In this document: one piece after another, positions 16,599 through 23,810 of the stretch
How the letters are laid out: each line of letters starts with the position of its first letter
Numbering within the stretch: position 1 is the first letter of the stretch
NCBI GenBank assembly: GCA_017483465.1
Contig: JAFUWN010000011.1
Coordinates: forward strand, 1-64,000
Length of the DNA: 64,000 bases
Origin: Oscillospiraceae bacterium
Lineage (GTDB): Bacteria; Bacillota; Clostridia; Oscillospirales; Ruminococcaceae
Direction: 5' to 3'
Made by a program: the position numbers and the translations under genes
Notes under the pieces: model-generated
Database searches by the model: none
Told to the model about the DNA's origin: nothing
Seen by the model: the letters and a program-made list of their open reading frames with translations, nothing else

Positions 16599-17510
16599 TT
16601 ATAAATTCAGATACTCGCCGTCTTTCGAGACGACTACAGCCGGAAAAATGGCTTTCAGCTCGTCCTGACAGGCTTCCGGTTCAGTTTCGGCCGGACTGTA
16701 ATGTGTCAGCCAGAGGGTTTTTACACCGGCCTGTGAAGCGATCTGACAAGCGTCCTGCATAAGCATATGCCCTTTCTGGTTCATGCTCTGTTTTTTATCC
16801 GGACTGCCGTACATGCCCTCACAGATGAACAAATCAGAATCCTGAGCGAATGCGATCATTTCCGTCAGCGGGCGGGAATCGGTGATATACGTAATCTTGA
16901 CGGGCTTTCTGGAATCTCCGGTCACCTGTTCGGGCAGAATCACTCTGCCGTCCGGAAGTGTTACGCTCTCGCCTTTATGAAGCATTTTCCAGTACTGTAC
17001 AGGGATTTCCAGAGCCTTGGCCTGTTCGGGGTGAAAAACGGGTTTTTTCCGGAGTGTCAGGGAATAGCCCATACAGGGGATATTATGATCTACCGGCATA
17101 GCAGAAATTTTCAGCATAGGGTCAATCTGACCGGCAGTCCATGAACAGGGCTGTTCTTCGAGGCTGTGGAGATTGACAGGAAACGGCAGGCAGTCACAGA
17201 CGGATAATAAATTTCTGATCACCCGTTCCCAGTATCTGGGATAATAAATATCCAGGGGCTGTGTACGGGAGCAGTTTCCCAGAGACAGGAGCAGACCGGG
17301 CAGACCGGTGACATGATCGGCATGGCCGTGTGTAATCAAGATCATTTCGATACGGCTTAATTTCTTTTCATGCTGAGCAAAGGCGACCTGTGTGCCCTCA
17401 CCGCAGTCGATGAGGACGGCTTTTCCGTGATATTCGACAAACAAGCTGGTTAAGAATCTGTTTTTCAGCGGGAGCATACCGCCTGTGCCGAGCAGACAAA
17501 TTTCCGGCAT
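16599..17510 (-). CDS. rnz: Ribonuclease Z
   Basis: A 303-aa zinc-dependent endonuclease of the metallo-beta-lactamase fold that trims tRNA 3' trailers. The signature ILITHGHADHVTGLPGLL is present (GH in place of the common HxHGDH first positions), with GTGGMLP at the start and LIDCGEGTQV after it. The C-terminal metal histidine lies in LTHYSPAE. Normal short (homodimer) form. It leads a minus-strand run with the 59-aa ORF and hflX; upstream lies a long structured intergenic region. Confidence 0.95.
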   Translation of the reverse strand: MPEICLLGTGGMLPLKNRFLTSLFVEYHGKAVLIDCGEGTQVAFAQHEKKLSRIEMILITHGHADHVTGLPGLLLSLGNCSRTQPLDIYYPRYWERVIRNLLSVCDCLPFPVNLHSLEEQPCSWTAGQIDPMLKISAMPVDHNIPCMGYSLTLRKKPVFHPEQAKALEIPVQYWKMLHKGESVTLPDGRVILPEQVTGDSRKPVKITYITDSRPLTEMIAFAQDSDLFICEGMYGSPDKKQSMNQKGHMLMQDACQIASQAGVKTLWLTHYSPAETEPEACQDELKAIFPAVVVSKDGEYLNL

Positions 17511-17548
17511 AATTTCACTTTCTTTCTTAATTTGGATTTTTGGGATTT

Positions 17549-17668
17549 GTCAACTGATCAGGCAGATTCACAAAGAGGCGGCTTTCAAGCCTCTTTGTAT
17601 CTGACCTGTTGACTGGCAATATTATTTCTATATATTATATAGCCACTTGCGGCAATTTTTGCGGCAAT
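17549..17668. repeat. Tandem hairpin element, copy 1
   Basis: A 120-bp unit whose first 65 bases fold into a long interrupted hairpin: GTCAAC/GTTGAC, CAGG/CCTG, CAGAT/ATCTG and CAAAGAGGC/GCCTCTTTG pair in order. The rest holds an AT-rich palindrome (CTATATA-T-TATATAG) and a direct repeat of GCGGCAAT spaced by four T. No open frame and no known family recognised. Confidence 0.85.
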
Positions 17669-17669
17669 C

Positions 17670-17717
17670 GGGTGTCAGGGGGTGACACGCAGGATAGTGC
17701 CATTTTTCACTCTGCGT
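17670..17717. other. Spacer between hairpin copies, itself structured
   Basis: GTGTCA and TGACAC pair around GGGGG near 17672-17688, and CGCA/TGCG with AGTG/CACT pair across 17688-17716. With the flanking copies, nearly the whole 290-bp stretch can form secondary structure. Confidence 0.6.
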
Positions 17718-17719
17718 TC

Positions 17720-17839
17720 GTCAACTGATCAGGCAGATTCACAAAGAGGCGGCTTTCAAGCCTCTTTGTATCTGTCCTGTTGACTTGCGACAATATTTCT
17801 ATATATGATATAGCCACCTGTCGCAATTTTTGTCGCAAT
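17720..17839. repeat. Tandem hairpin element, copy 2
   Basis: A 120-bp unit. Its first 65 bases match copy 1 at all but one position, and that change lies in a bulge. The second half is diverged: here TTGCGACA and TGTCGCAA make a perfect inverted repeat, and GTCGCAAT is directly repeated. Copy starts are 171 bp apart. It ends just after the rtcB stop codon. Confidence 0.85.
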
Positions 17840-17849
17840 TTAATTTTTA

Positions 17850-19079
17850 TTATTTCTTCTTGCTCCAGGGGGCTTCCTCGCTCCCGGCTTTAAAATTATA
17901 AATCGGCTTGATTATGCTGATGATCTCCGCAGTCGGCTTCAGATTGTCAATAATCTCCTGCATAGGCTTATAGGCCATCGGACATTCATCCAGCGTATCC
18001 ATCCCGACAGAAGTCGTATAAATCCCCTGCATTTGCTTTTTATATTCTGCAATCGAACAGGTTTCTTTTGCCTGACTTCTCGACATCAGACGGCCGGCAC
18101 CGTGCGGAGCAGAACAATTCCAGTCCGGATTCCCCTTGCCTCTGCAAATCAGAGAACCGTCACGCATATTCATGGGAATGATTAATATCTCGTCTTTCTG
18201 AGCCGATACAGAGCCTTTCCGGAGTATCTTGCGTTCTATATCAATATAATTATGAATCGTTGTGAACTGGTCTTTTACATGCCAGTGCATACCTCTGACA
18301 ATCACATCTGTCATGGCCTGACGGTTCAGCACGGCAAATTCCTGAGCAATCTTCATATCATGCAGATACTGGTCAAACAATTCTCCCTCACAATAGGCAA
18401 GATGTTTCGGAACGCTGGTTGTTTTGGTATTTTTCAGTTTCTTGATTGCCGCTTCAATTTCTTTCTGTCTGCCCTGAGCTTTATACTCGCTGATCAGATT
18501 CTGAACCGAAGTATCATCCGAGCCGTTGAGGCGTTTATAGGCTTCTTCCTGGTAATATCTGGCGATCTCGACACCCAGGTGACGGGAACCGGAATGAATG
18601 ACCAGATAAATATTTTTATTTTCATCCCGATCGACTTCAATAAAATGATTTCCGCCGCCCAGAGAGCCGATACTCAGCAGAGCATGTTCGGCATGGATAT
18701 TTTTATAGCAATATAATTCTGACAAATCAATCTGACGGGCATATTTATGCTCTGTAGTTCTGGCCTGACAGCCGGACGGGATTTCTGCACGGATTAATTT
18801 ATCCAGCTTCTGAGGTTCGATATAAGATTCTTTGATGACAGTCGTTTCCATCCCGCAGCCGATATCGACTCCGACCAGATTCGGGATAATTTTATCTGTA
18901 ATTGTCATTGTCGTACCGATGGTACAGCCGGCACCGGCATGGACATCGGGCATAATTCTGATCTGTGAATTCTGAGACATCGGCTGGTTACACAGCTCCA
19001 TGATCTGAGCGACGGAAGCTTCATCGGCATAGTCTGTATAAACTTTAGCAGTATTGTATTTTCCTCTGATTTCAAACAT
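17850..19079 (-). CDS. rtcB: RtcB family RNA ligase
   Basis: A 409-aa manganese- and GTP-dependent ligase that joins a 2',3'-cyclic phosphate or 3'-phosphate end to a 5'-OH end. Seen: MPDVHAGAGCTIGTT, GVDIGCGMET, GSLGGGNHFIEV, VIHSGSRHLG and the guanylylated histidine motif PHGAGRLMSRSQAK. It belongs to the shorter RtcB type common in anaerobes. AAGGAGC precedes the ATG. No archease, RtcA or PrfH gene is adjacent. Upstream is a long structured leader with an internal terminator; downstream are two copies of a hairpin element. Role is probably RNA repair after ribonuclease damage. Confidence 0.94.
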   Translation of the reverse strand: MFEIRGKYNTAKVYTDYADEASVAQIMELCNQPMSQNSQIRIMPDVHAGAGCTIGTTMTITDKIIPNLVGVDIGCGMETTVIKESYIEPQKLDKLIRAEIPSGCQARTTEHKYARQIDLSELYCYKNIHAEHALLSIGSLGGGNHFIEVDRDENKNIYLVIHSGSRHLGVEIARYYQEEAYKRLNGSDDTSVQNLISEYKAQGRQKEIEAAIKKLKNTKTTSVPKHLAYCEGELFDQYLHDMKIAQEFAVLNRQAMTDVIVRGMHWHVKDQFTTIHNYIDIERKILRKGSVSAQKDEILIIPMNMRDGSLICRGKGNPDWNCSAPHGAGRLMSRSQAKETCSIAEYKKQMQGIYTTSVGMDTLDECPMAYKPMQEIIDNLKPTAEIISIIKPIYNFKAGSEEAPWSKKK

Positions 19080-19119
19080 GTTTTCAGCTCCTTTTGATGA
19101 TGTGTGTGATTCCGCAGTG

Positions 19120-19251
19120 AACGGACAAAAAAAGAGCGTTTCTGCAACCAGTTACAGAAACGCAAGATATAACTGACTCATATTTCAATCCACACTGGTA
19201 TTATGCATTCCCCAGTGAATTATTTCACCCAGACTCTGGGTTTTGTCCGTT
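19120..19251 (-). ncRNA. Structured leader RNA or small RNA upstream of rtcB
   Basis: Starts near 19247 on the minus strand. Its first bases (AACGGACAAAA, 19241-19251) pair with TTTTGTCCGTT (19120-19130), closing a 130-nt domain. Inside are hairpins ACCCAG/CTGGGT (19227-19241), CACTGG/CCAGTG (19193-19217) and a strong 9-bp hairpin (19136-19163) followed by T7. CAGTTA upstream can also pair with TAACTG in the loop of that last hairpin. This fits a riboswitch or attenuator controlling rtcB, or a free small RNA; no T-box, SAM or other known consensus was recognised. Confidence 0.65.
19127..19163 (-). terminator. Intrinsic terminator inside the rtcB leader
   Basis: GCGTTTCTG (arm at 19155-19163) pairs with CAGAAACGC (arm at 19136-19144) around a 10-nt loop, then T7 at 19127-19133. 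It lies between the promoter and rtcB, so rtcB expression must pass it. Confidence 0.8.
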
Positions 19252-19253
19252 TT

Positions 19254-19282
19254 ATTATAGCATAGCAAAAATCATTTGTCAA
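19254..19282 (-). promoter_or_regulatory. Promoter of the rtcB leader
   Basis: TTGACA (19277-19282), 17 bp, extended -10 TGCTATAAT (-10 at 19254-19259). Confidence 0.88.
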
Positions 19283-19309
19283 GCATTTTTTAAAAATTTT
19301 TAAAATTTT

Positions 19310-19501
19310 TTATCCTGACTGGTTCTGTTCGATCAGACTCAACACCAGATAGGTCAGATTTTCTTCTTTGGGATTCCCCTGACTATGTTCGAGGGCATAC
19401 AGGATTCTTGTGACAGCGAGCGAAAGTTCATCCAAAATCACCAAGTCAGAGCCTCTCATTTCGAGTTCCATTTTTTCATGATCAATATGCAGATCAATCA
19501 T
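19310..19501 (-). CDS. Small acidic hypothetical protein, 63 aa
   Basis: Begins at the ATG at 19501, ten bases after AAAGGATG; the open frame extends further back into AT-rich promoter sequence. The product (MIDLHIDHEKMELEMRGSDL at the start) is acidic and predicted to be a short beta start plus helices. Its pattern recalls small uncharacterised phage or ICE proteins, but I cannot assign a family. It has its own strong promoter, flanked by two near-identical palindromes, so it is tightly controlled. The gene upstream encodes an ADP-ribosyltransferase-like protein; a toxin-antidote relation is possible but unproven. Confidence 0.7.
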   Translation of the reverse strand: MIDLHIDHEKMELEMRGSDLVILDELSLAVTRILYALEHSQGNPKEENLTYLVLSLIEQNQSG

Positions 19502-19536
19502 AAAGCAAACATCCTTTCTGTAAAAAAATAAAATCA

Positions 19537-19557
19537 AAAAACTCAATTTGAGTTTTT
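19537..19557. promoter_or_regulatory. Palindromic operator candidate 1
   Basis: A perfect 21-bp palindrome (10-bp arms, core ACTCAA-T-TTGAGT) located at about +2 to +22 of the 63-aa gene's transcript. Confidence 0.6.
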
Positions 19558-19565
19558 CTGACTCT

Positions 19566-19594
19566 ATTCTAGCATATTTTCTCTGATTTGTCAA
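19566..19594 (-). promoter_or_regulatory. Promoter of the 63-aa gene
   Basis: TTGACA (19589-19594), 17-bp spacer, TAGAAT (19566-19571). Confidence 0.8.
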
Positions 19595-19607
19595 GATATT
19601 TTTTCAT

Positions 19608-19630
19608 AAAAAACTCAATTCGAGTTTTTT
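19608..19630. promoter_or_regulatory. Palindromic operator candidate 2
   Basis: The same palindrome with one mismatch (ACTCAA-T-TCGAGT flanked by A6/T6). Its centre is 72 bp from the first, close to seven helical turns, on the other side of the promoter. It overlaps the stop codon of the upstream gene and could also act as a weak terminator. Confidence 0.55.
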
Positions 19631-20405
19631 AAAGAAAATTCCGCAGGATTCCGGAGATATATATTCTCTTCCAGTCAGCATAGAGTCTGACATCTTCCGG
19701 ACTGGGAATTTTTCCGGCCTGTAACGCTGAAATCGCTCTGATACCGGCTTTTGCACCCTGCTCTGAAACATGGGCATTCTGATTTTGCTGAATCAATTCA
19801 ACATTTTCCGCCCTGACAAGACACGAGAGCAAAGGCGGATTCCCTTCAGAATCAAGTATGTTCAATTCTGTTTCTGATAACTCCAAAGCCTCAAAATGAA
19901 GTTTCAGACCGGGGGGCAGTAAAATTTCTGCTTCTTCGGGCTTGGCATAATCCCGGAAAAAATCCTGCATTCTGATACAGGGGGTCTGTTCCGGAATCTG
20001 AAACCTGAGCAGAGCAATGCCCTTTCTGTCCTGATAGGCTTTCAGAAATCCGGCTTCCGAAGTCGATGTGAAAGAAATCGTCTTTCCGGCTTTTTTCATA
20101 AATTCATAATCAGAAAATCTCTCGACACGATAAGTAATAAACTCCTGTTCTGCCCTGGATTTCCGGAAGACGGAGAAAAAATGCTTAAAAAAATCCGTTA
20201 GTCCGGGAAGATCGGCCAGCAATTCAGGATTCAGAAATTTTCCCTCGGCAATCCGGGCAGTTTCCGCCTGCAGTTCCGGAAAGAACAGGGCATTGAGCAG
20301 ACAATAGGCTTTCGGGTCATTCCAGAACCCGTCCTGCGGAAGCTGTTTCACATCGCCGATATAATACCGGACGGCTCTGATTTCGGCCTCTGTATAATCT
20401 GGCAT
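19629..20405 (-). CDS. Predicted ADP-ribosyltransferase-fold protein
   Basis: 258 aa, no signal peptide. Residues 88-175 show the R-S-E arrangement of arginine-type mono-ADP-ribosyltransferases: Arg93 (ITYRVERF), the STS motif at 114-116 (SFTSTSE), and EEAEILLPPG at 157-166, where Glu158-x-Glu160 matches the catalytic ExE and LLPPG is typical of the family. The N-terminal helical region (1-85) and the C-terminal tail (190-258) are not recognised. Without an export signal it would act inside the cell or be a toxin domain. It follows a lipoprotein gene by 11 bases. The assignment rests on motifs and has not been checked by a profile search. Confidence 0.7.
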   Translation of the reverse strand: MPDYTEAEIRAVRYYIGDVKQLPQDGFWNDPKAYCLLNALFFPELQAETARIAEGKFLNPELLADLPGLTDFFKHFFSVFRKSRAEQEFITYRVERFSDYEFMKKAGKTISFTSTSEAGFLKAYQDRKGIALLRFQIPEQTPCIRMQDFFRDYAKPEEAEILLPPGLKLHFEALELSETELNILDSEGNPPLLSCLVRAENVELIQQNQNAHVSEQGAKAGIRAISALQAGKIPSPEDVRLYADWKRIYISGILRNFL

Positions 20406-20416
20406 AGTTTTTCTCC

Positions 20417-20962
20417 TTATCTGGCAATGGCAGCGGACTGCATAGTCTGTACAAATTCTTCCCTGTGTTTCTGATACGTATCAGAATTACACTTACAAGT
20501 GATAATATACATAGATTTTCCGTCTGTGAGATAGCCGGCAAGACAGCTGAGCCGGGCGGCTTCTTCTCCCTCGCCGATTGTATAATCAAATTCCAGTGTC
20601 TGTATTGTATATCTGGATTTTGTTTCCATCGCCTCATTGCCGACAAATTCCAGCGAAGGTACAAGATTCCGGTATTCTTTCAGAGCATTGACAGAATAGT
20701 CATACGCTGACGGATAATAAGACTCCCGTGTATCTTCTGTGATGATAATACTTGCGTCTTCGCAGATATAATATTCTTTATAGGCCTGAGAAGAGGTTGT
20801 CTGATAATTTTCCGGAATACTGACAAGCAGATCTGGCAGGGGCAGAGCCTGATACATGATGACAGTTTCCAGAGGTTCTTCCGGTGTTTCATTCTGTCCG
20901 GCACAGCCGGAGAACAGCAGAACCGGGCAGAGCAAAAGCAAAAGCAAGCTGTAATTTTTCAA
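20417..20962 (-). CDS. Lipoprotein, possible PsbP/DcrB-like fold
   Basis: About 181 aa. A signal peptide of leucines ends in the lipobox LLFSGC, so the mature protein is lipid-anchored outside the membrane. I start at TTG 20962 because the ATG at 20998 sits in the tail of the rnpB terminator and lacks a ribosome site, while AGAAAG lies before the TTG. The mature part (SIPENYQ, then alternating strands and ITCKC) resembles small PsbP/DcrB-type domains; this is a weak resemblance. It runs into the ART-like gene 11 bases downstream and may be co-transcribed with rnpB read-through only. Confidence 0.7.
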   Translation of the reverse strand: MKNYSLLLLLLCPVLLFSGCAGQNETPEEPLETVIMYQALPLPDLLVSIPENYQTTSSQAYKEYYICEDASIIITEDTRESYYPSAYDYSVNALKEYRNLVPSLEFVGNEAMETKSRYTIQTLEFDYTIGEGEEAARLSCLAGYLTDGKSMYIITCKCNSDTYQKHREEFVQTMQSAAIAR

Positions 20963-20999
20963 GACTTCACATTCTTTCTGATAAATAATAATAATCATA

Positions 21000-21027
21000 A
21001 AAAAAGACGGACAGCAAGCTGTCCGCC
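21000..21027 (-). terminator. Terminator of rnpB
   Basis: GCGGACAGC and GCTGTCCGTC pair around TT, followed on the minus strand by a run of seven T. Confidence 0.88.
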
Positions 21028-21383
21028 TGACCAGACCTGTAAGCCGGATTCTGTCGGGTACGGCAATTTATCTAGGATTTATGTCGCCATAAACCTCAAG
21101 CCGCCATTGCAGCAATGTCCGCCGAGCAAGCGTTAAGACACGCTGCACCATAAGGCGTTGCACCGGATAGGGTTTACACGGCGGAGCAGTCTCCTGCTCC
21201 CCGGTGAGCTTTTACCTCGCCATTCCACCTGTGCCGCATGTGGTCAGTACACACGGCAGTCTTTTTTCTGTTGCACTTTCCCTAAGGTCGCCCTCGGCTG
21301 CCGTTAGCAGCTATCCTGCTCTGTGATGTCCGGACTTTCCTCGTAAACTAAAAAAACGTTTCCGCTGCCGTACAGTCTGCTCA
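21006..21383 (-). ncRNA. rnpB: RNase P RNA (class A)
   Basis: About 378 nt. The universally conserved GAGGAAAGTCCGG (CR I) and, further on, GGGCGACCTTAGGGAAAGTG segments, AGCCGAGGG, and the 3' region ACAGAATCCGGCTTAC are all present in order on the minus strand. It is the catalytic subunit that matures tRNA 5' ends. Ends are set by the promoter and terminator and are approximate to a few bases. Confidence 0.96.
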
Positions 21384-21389
21384 AAGATA

Positions 21390-21418
21390 ATTATACACGA
21401 TTTTCCCGGATTTGTCAA
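21390..21418 (-). promoter_or_regulatory. Promoter of rnpB
   Basis: TTGACA (21413-21418), 17 bp, TATAAT (21390-21395). Between here and 21620 no gene is seen; a weak hairpin with T-run (21549-21567, minus) may end the next gene upstream. Confidence 0.88.
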
Positions 21419-21620
21419 GTTTCAACTCACGCCGCAGCGAATTTTTTTTGTCATCCACGAGCCACGACGACTGATACAGACTTTTATTATTATCATTATA
21501 CATATTTTTTTGAAATTTGTAAAGCAATTTTTGTAAAAAGCAACAAAAGCAGTCATGAACTGACCGCCTCTGTTTTTCTATTTGAAAGGGTAATTTATGA
21601 AGAAGATTGCTTATTTTCAA

Positions 21621-23810
21621 TCAGCCTGTCTGCTGAGTTCTGTCCTGACCGAAGTTATCCGGTCTCTGGTTATGATTTTTAAACTGAGAGCGGTCAATAT
21701 CGCCGTTTTCGTCAGTAGGGAGTTCAAAATTTTCCGGCATTTGTCCGCCGAAACCGCCACGGCCGCCCTGCATTTGAGAGGGGTCGAAATCTTCCGGCAT
21801 GGTAATTTCACCGTTTTCGTCGGTAGGAAGTTCCATATTTTCCGGCATTTGTCCGCCGAAACCGCCACGGCCGCCCATCATACCGCCGCCCATGCCCATA
21901 GACTTAGCAGTACCGATAAAGCTGACAGAATCTTCCAGAGTCACAGAACCGGATTCCGTCCCGTCTTTCTGATAAGAACCTGTTTCATACAGGCCGTTTT
22001 CCTGACTTGCCGTAGAAGTTCCGCCGAGATAGAGTGTATATTCTTTTCCGGATTCGAGAGCCTCACTGCTGAATACAACAGAATTGAACTGCTTCGAGGG
22101 CGTATAGCTGATGATTTCATTGCCGTCCTGATCGCAGATTGTGACAAGCGTATCTGCATTCTGATAATAATCCAGTGTTATGACAATGACATTTTGAGAA
22201 GCTTCATCCGGATATTCTGCCATACCGGAGCTTCCGGCAGCGAGCAGGAAACCGCCTGTTACGGTAATACCGCCGTTGGAATCCAGAGCACCGTTGCCGT
22301 CATTAGTCGGGCCGTCTGCCAGAACCGTACCGCCGCTGACGGTTAAATTACCATTGGAATCCAGACCGTCACCATCGGCATTGACATAGACATAGCCGCC
22401 GGAGATTTCCAGAGAGCAGTCAGAAGCCGTACCCATCGCCCCTTGTTCTGTTCCGTCACTGGCATTGAAGCCGTCATCGGAAGACTTCACCCGGACAGTA
22501 CCGCCGGAGACCAGAATATCAGCGGCTTCGATTCCCTCATAAGACTGTGAAATATTGATATTGCCGTCAGAGATTGTCAGACTGGTATCTGCATGAAGGC
22601 CTTTGTCTCCGGCGGCGAGATTCAGCGAACCGCCTGCAATATACAGACTGCCGTTGGAATGCAGTCCGTCATCTGCGGTATTGAGAGTCAGAGAACCGCC
22701 GGAGAGATACAGCATAGAACCGGCTTTCATGCCCTTGACACTGACAGTATCAGATTCTGTATCCGCAGTTTCTGTATTCTGCATATTGAAGCCGCCTTTG
22801 CCGAAACCGCCGAAGTCGTCATGTTTTTCGGGAGCATTGGCAGTACCGCCGCCGGATGTGATATTGAAATCACCGTTTTCGATAATTAATTCTGATTCTG
22901 CCTGTATACCGTCTTCTTCGGCCTGAATGGAAAAGCTTCCGTTTTTAATATAGATAAAGCCCATGCCTGTATCAGTCGCATTGCTGGATTTGAGGCCGTC
23001 ACCGCCGGCTGTGATGTTTACCGTTCCGTCATAGACAGCAACATAATCTTTGCCCTTGATACCGTTTCCGACAGCATTCACGTTGATGGTTCCGCCTGCA
23101 ATGACAAGATCATCCTTACAGGTGATACCCTCGTCTTCACCGGCATTGATAGTTAAAATGCCGGAGCCGTTGACAGTCAGGCTGTCGGCACTCCAGATCA
23201 CAGCACCGTCAGTAGTTTCGTCAGAATAGCCCGTACCGTCAGAGAGCGTATTTTCTGAATTTTCTGCGAGAGTAATAAATACTTTCTTAGCGTCTTCGAC
23301 ATAGACTGCCGAACCGTCAGGACAGGTAATTTCTGCCTGATTCAGGACAAGCTGTACTTTTCCCTCTGATTTGATTCTGATCTGACCGCTGAATTTTCCG
23401 GAGAGTTCATAAACGCCTTCCCCTGTGATAGTCAGGACAGAATCTGTAATTTCATCCAGATTGATTTTTTCAGTGATTTCATACTCTGTTCTGAGGTCAC
23501 GTTCTGTAAACAGATCACTGATATCTGTCGTATAAGGCACATCTTCCGAAACCACATTCAGCACAGGAGAAGCGACTACAGCTTCGGCAGAATCCTGCTC
23601 TTCATCGGCAAGGCTTGCCGTCATTTCTGTTATATTCTGCGTATCGTCATTTTCCGGAACGGCAGATTCTGTTACAGAAGCAGTTTCTTCCGTAGTACCG
23701 GATTCTTCTGCGGAATTGAGGCTGCACCCGGTTACGAGAAATGTAAATACCGCAGCAGCAGCAAACATAGCATTCAATTTTTTGAGATTATTATTTCTGT
23801 GATCAAACAT
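21621..23810 (-). CDS. Large lipoprotein with DUF4353-type carbohydrate-binding beta-helix
   Basis: About 729 aa from the ATG at 23810. A signal peptide ends in the lipobox LVTGC. An acidic Ser/Thr/Glu linker (30-85) leads to a long run of right-handed beta-helix turns with repeated GDGLxS, GGTxxxxAGGDG and NGxLxxxGG motifs, as in the carbohydrate-binding DUF4353 family. The C-terminus is Gly/Met-rich with two copies of a GGRGGFGGQMPEN unit followed by ELPTDENG. Similar proteins sit on the surface of ruminococci, often near CotH-like kinases; none is here. Function is probably adhesion or glycan binding. Confidence 0.85.
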   Translation of the reverse strand: MFDHRNNNLKKLNAMFAAAAVFTFLVTGCSLNSAEESGTTEETASVTESAVPENDDTQNITEMTASLADEEQDSAEAVVASPVLNVVSEDVPYTTDISDLFTERDLRTEYEITEKINLDEITDSVLTITGEGVYELSGKFSGQIRIKSEGKVQLVLNQAEITCPDGSAVYVEDAKKVFITLAENSENTLSDGTGYSDETTDGAVIWSADSLTVNGSGILTINAGEDEGITCKDDLVIAGGTINVNAVGNGIKGKDYVAVYDGTVNITAGGDGLKSSNATDTGMGFIYIKNGSFSIQAEEDGIQAESELIIENGDFNITSGGGTANAPEKHDDFGGFGKGGFNMQNTETADTESDTVSVKGMKAGSMLYLSGGSLTLNTADDGLHSNGSLYIAGGSLNLAAGDKGLHADTSLTISDGNINISQSYEGIEAADILVSGGTVRVKSSDDGFNASDGTEQGAMGTASDCSLEISGGYVYVNADGDGLDSNGNLTVSGGTVLADGPTNDGNGALDSNGGITVTGGFLLAAGSSGMAEYPDEASQNVIVITLDYYQNADTLVTICDQDGNEIISYTPSKQFNSVVFSSEALESGKEYTLYLGGTSTASQENGLYETGSYQKDGTESGSVTLEDSVSFIGTAKSMGMGGGMMGGRGGFGGQMPENMELPTDENGEITMPEDFDPSQMQGGRGGFGGQMPENFELPTDENGDIDRSQFKNHNQRPDNFGQDRTQQTG
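21703..21879 (-). repeat. Two-copy repeat encoding the Gly-rich tail
   Basis: Segments 21703-21771 and 21811-21879 are near-identical (period 108 bp, 36 codons) and encode the GGRGGFGGQMPEN / ELPTDENG units. Confidence 0.8.

Noticed and set aside
17549..17839. CRISPR array, integron attC or dif site
   Set aside because: There are only two copies with 171-bp spacing and no spacers of equal length, the attC core boxes do not fit, and the AT-rich palindrome differs from the Firmicutes dif sequence.
19120..19251. T-box or yybP-ykoY (Mn2+) riboswitch before rtcB
   Set aside because: The T-box AGGGTGG core and the conserved loops of the Mn2+ riboswitch were not found, so only an unclassified structured leader is claimed.
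20963..20998. ATG start of the lipoprotein gene at 20998
   Set aside because: The ATG directly follows the T-run of the rnpB terminator and has no ribosome site; the TTG at 20962 has one and gives a normal signal peptide.
21381..21620. Open frame of 79 codons on the minus strand
   Set aside because: It overlaps the rnpB promoter, is AT-rich and has no ribosome site or recognisable protein pattern.
22593..22926. Plus-strand open frames across the beta-helix lipoprotein gene and elsewhere opposite to real genes
   Set aside because: They are antisense shadows of coding sequence without ribosome sites, promoters or recognisable protein patterns; the same holds for the other antisense frames in the window.
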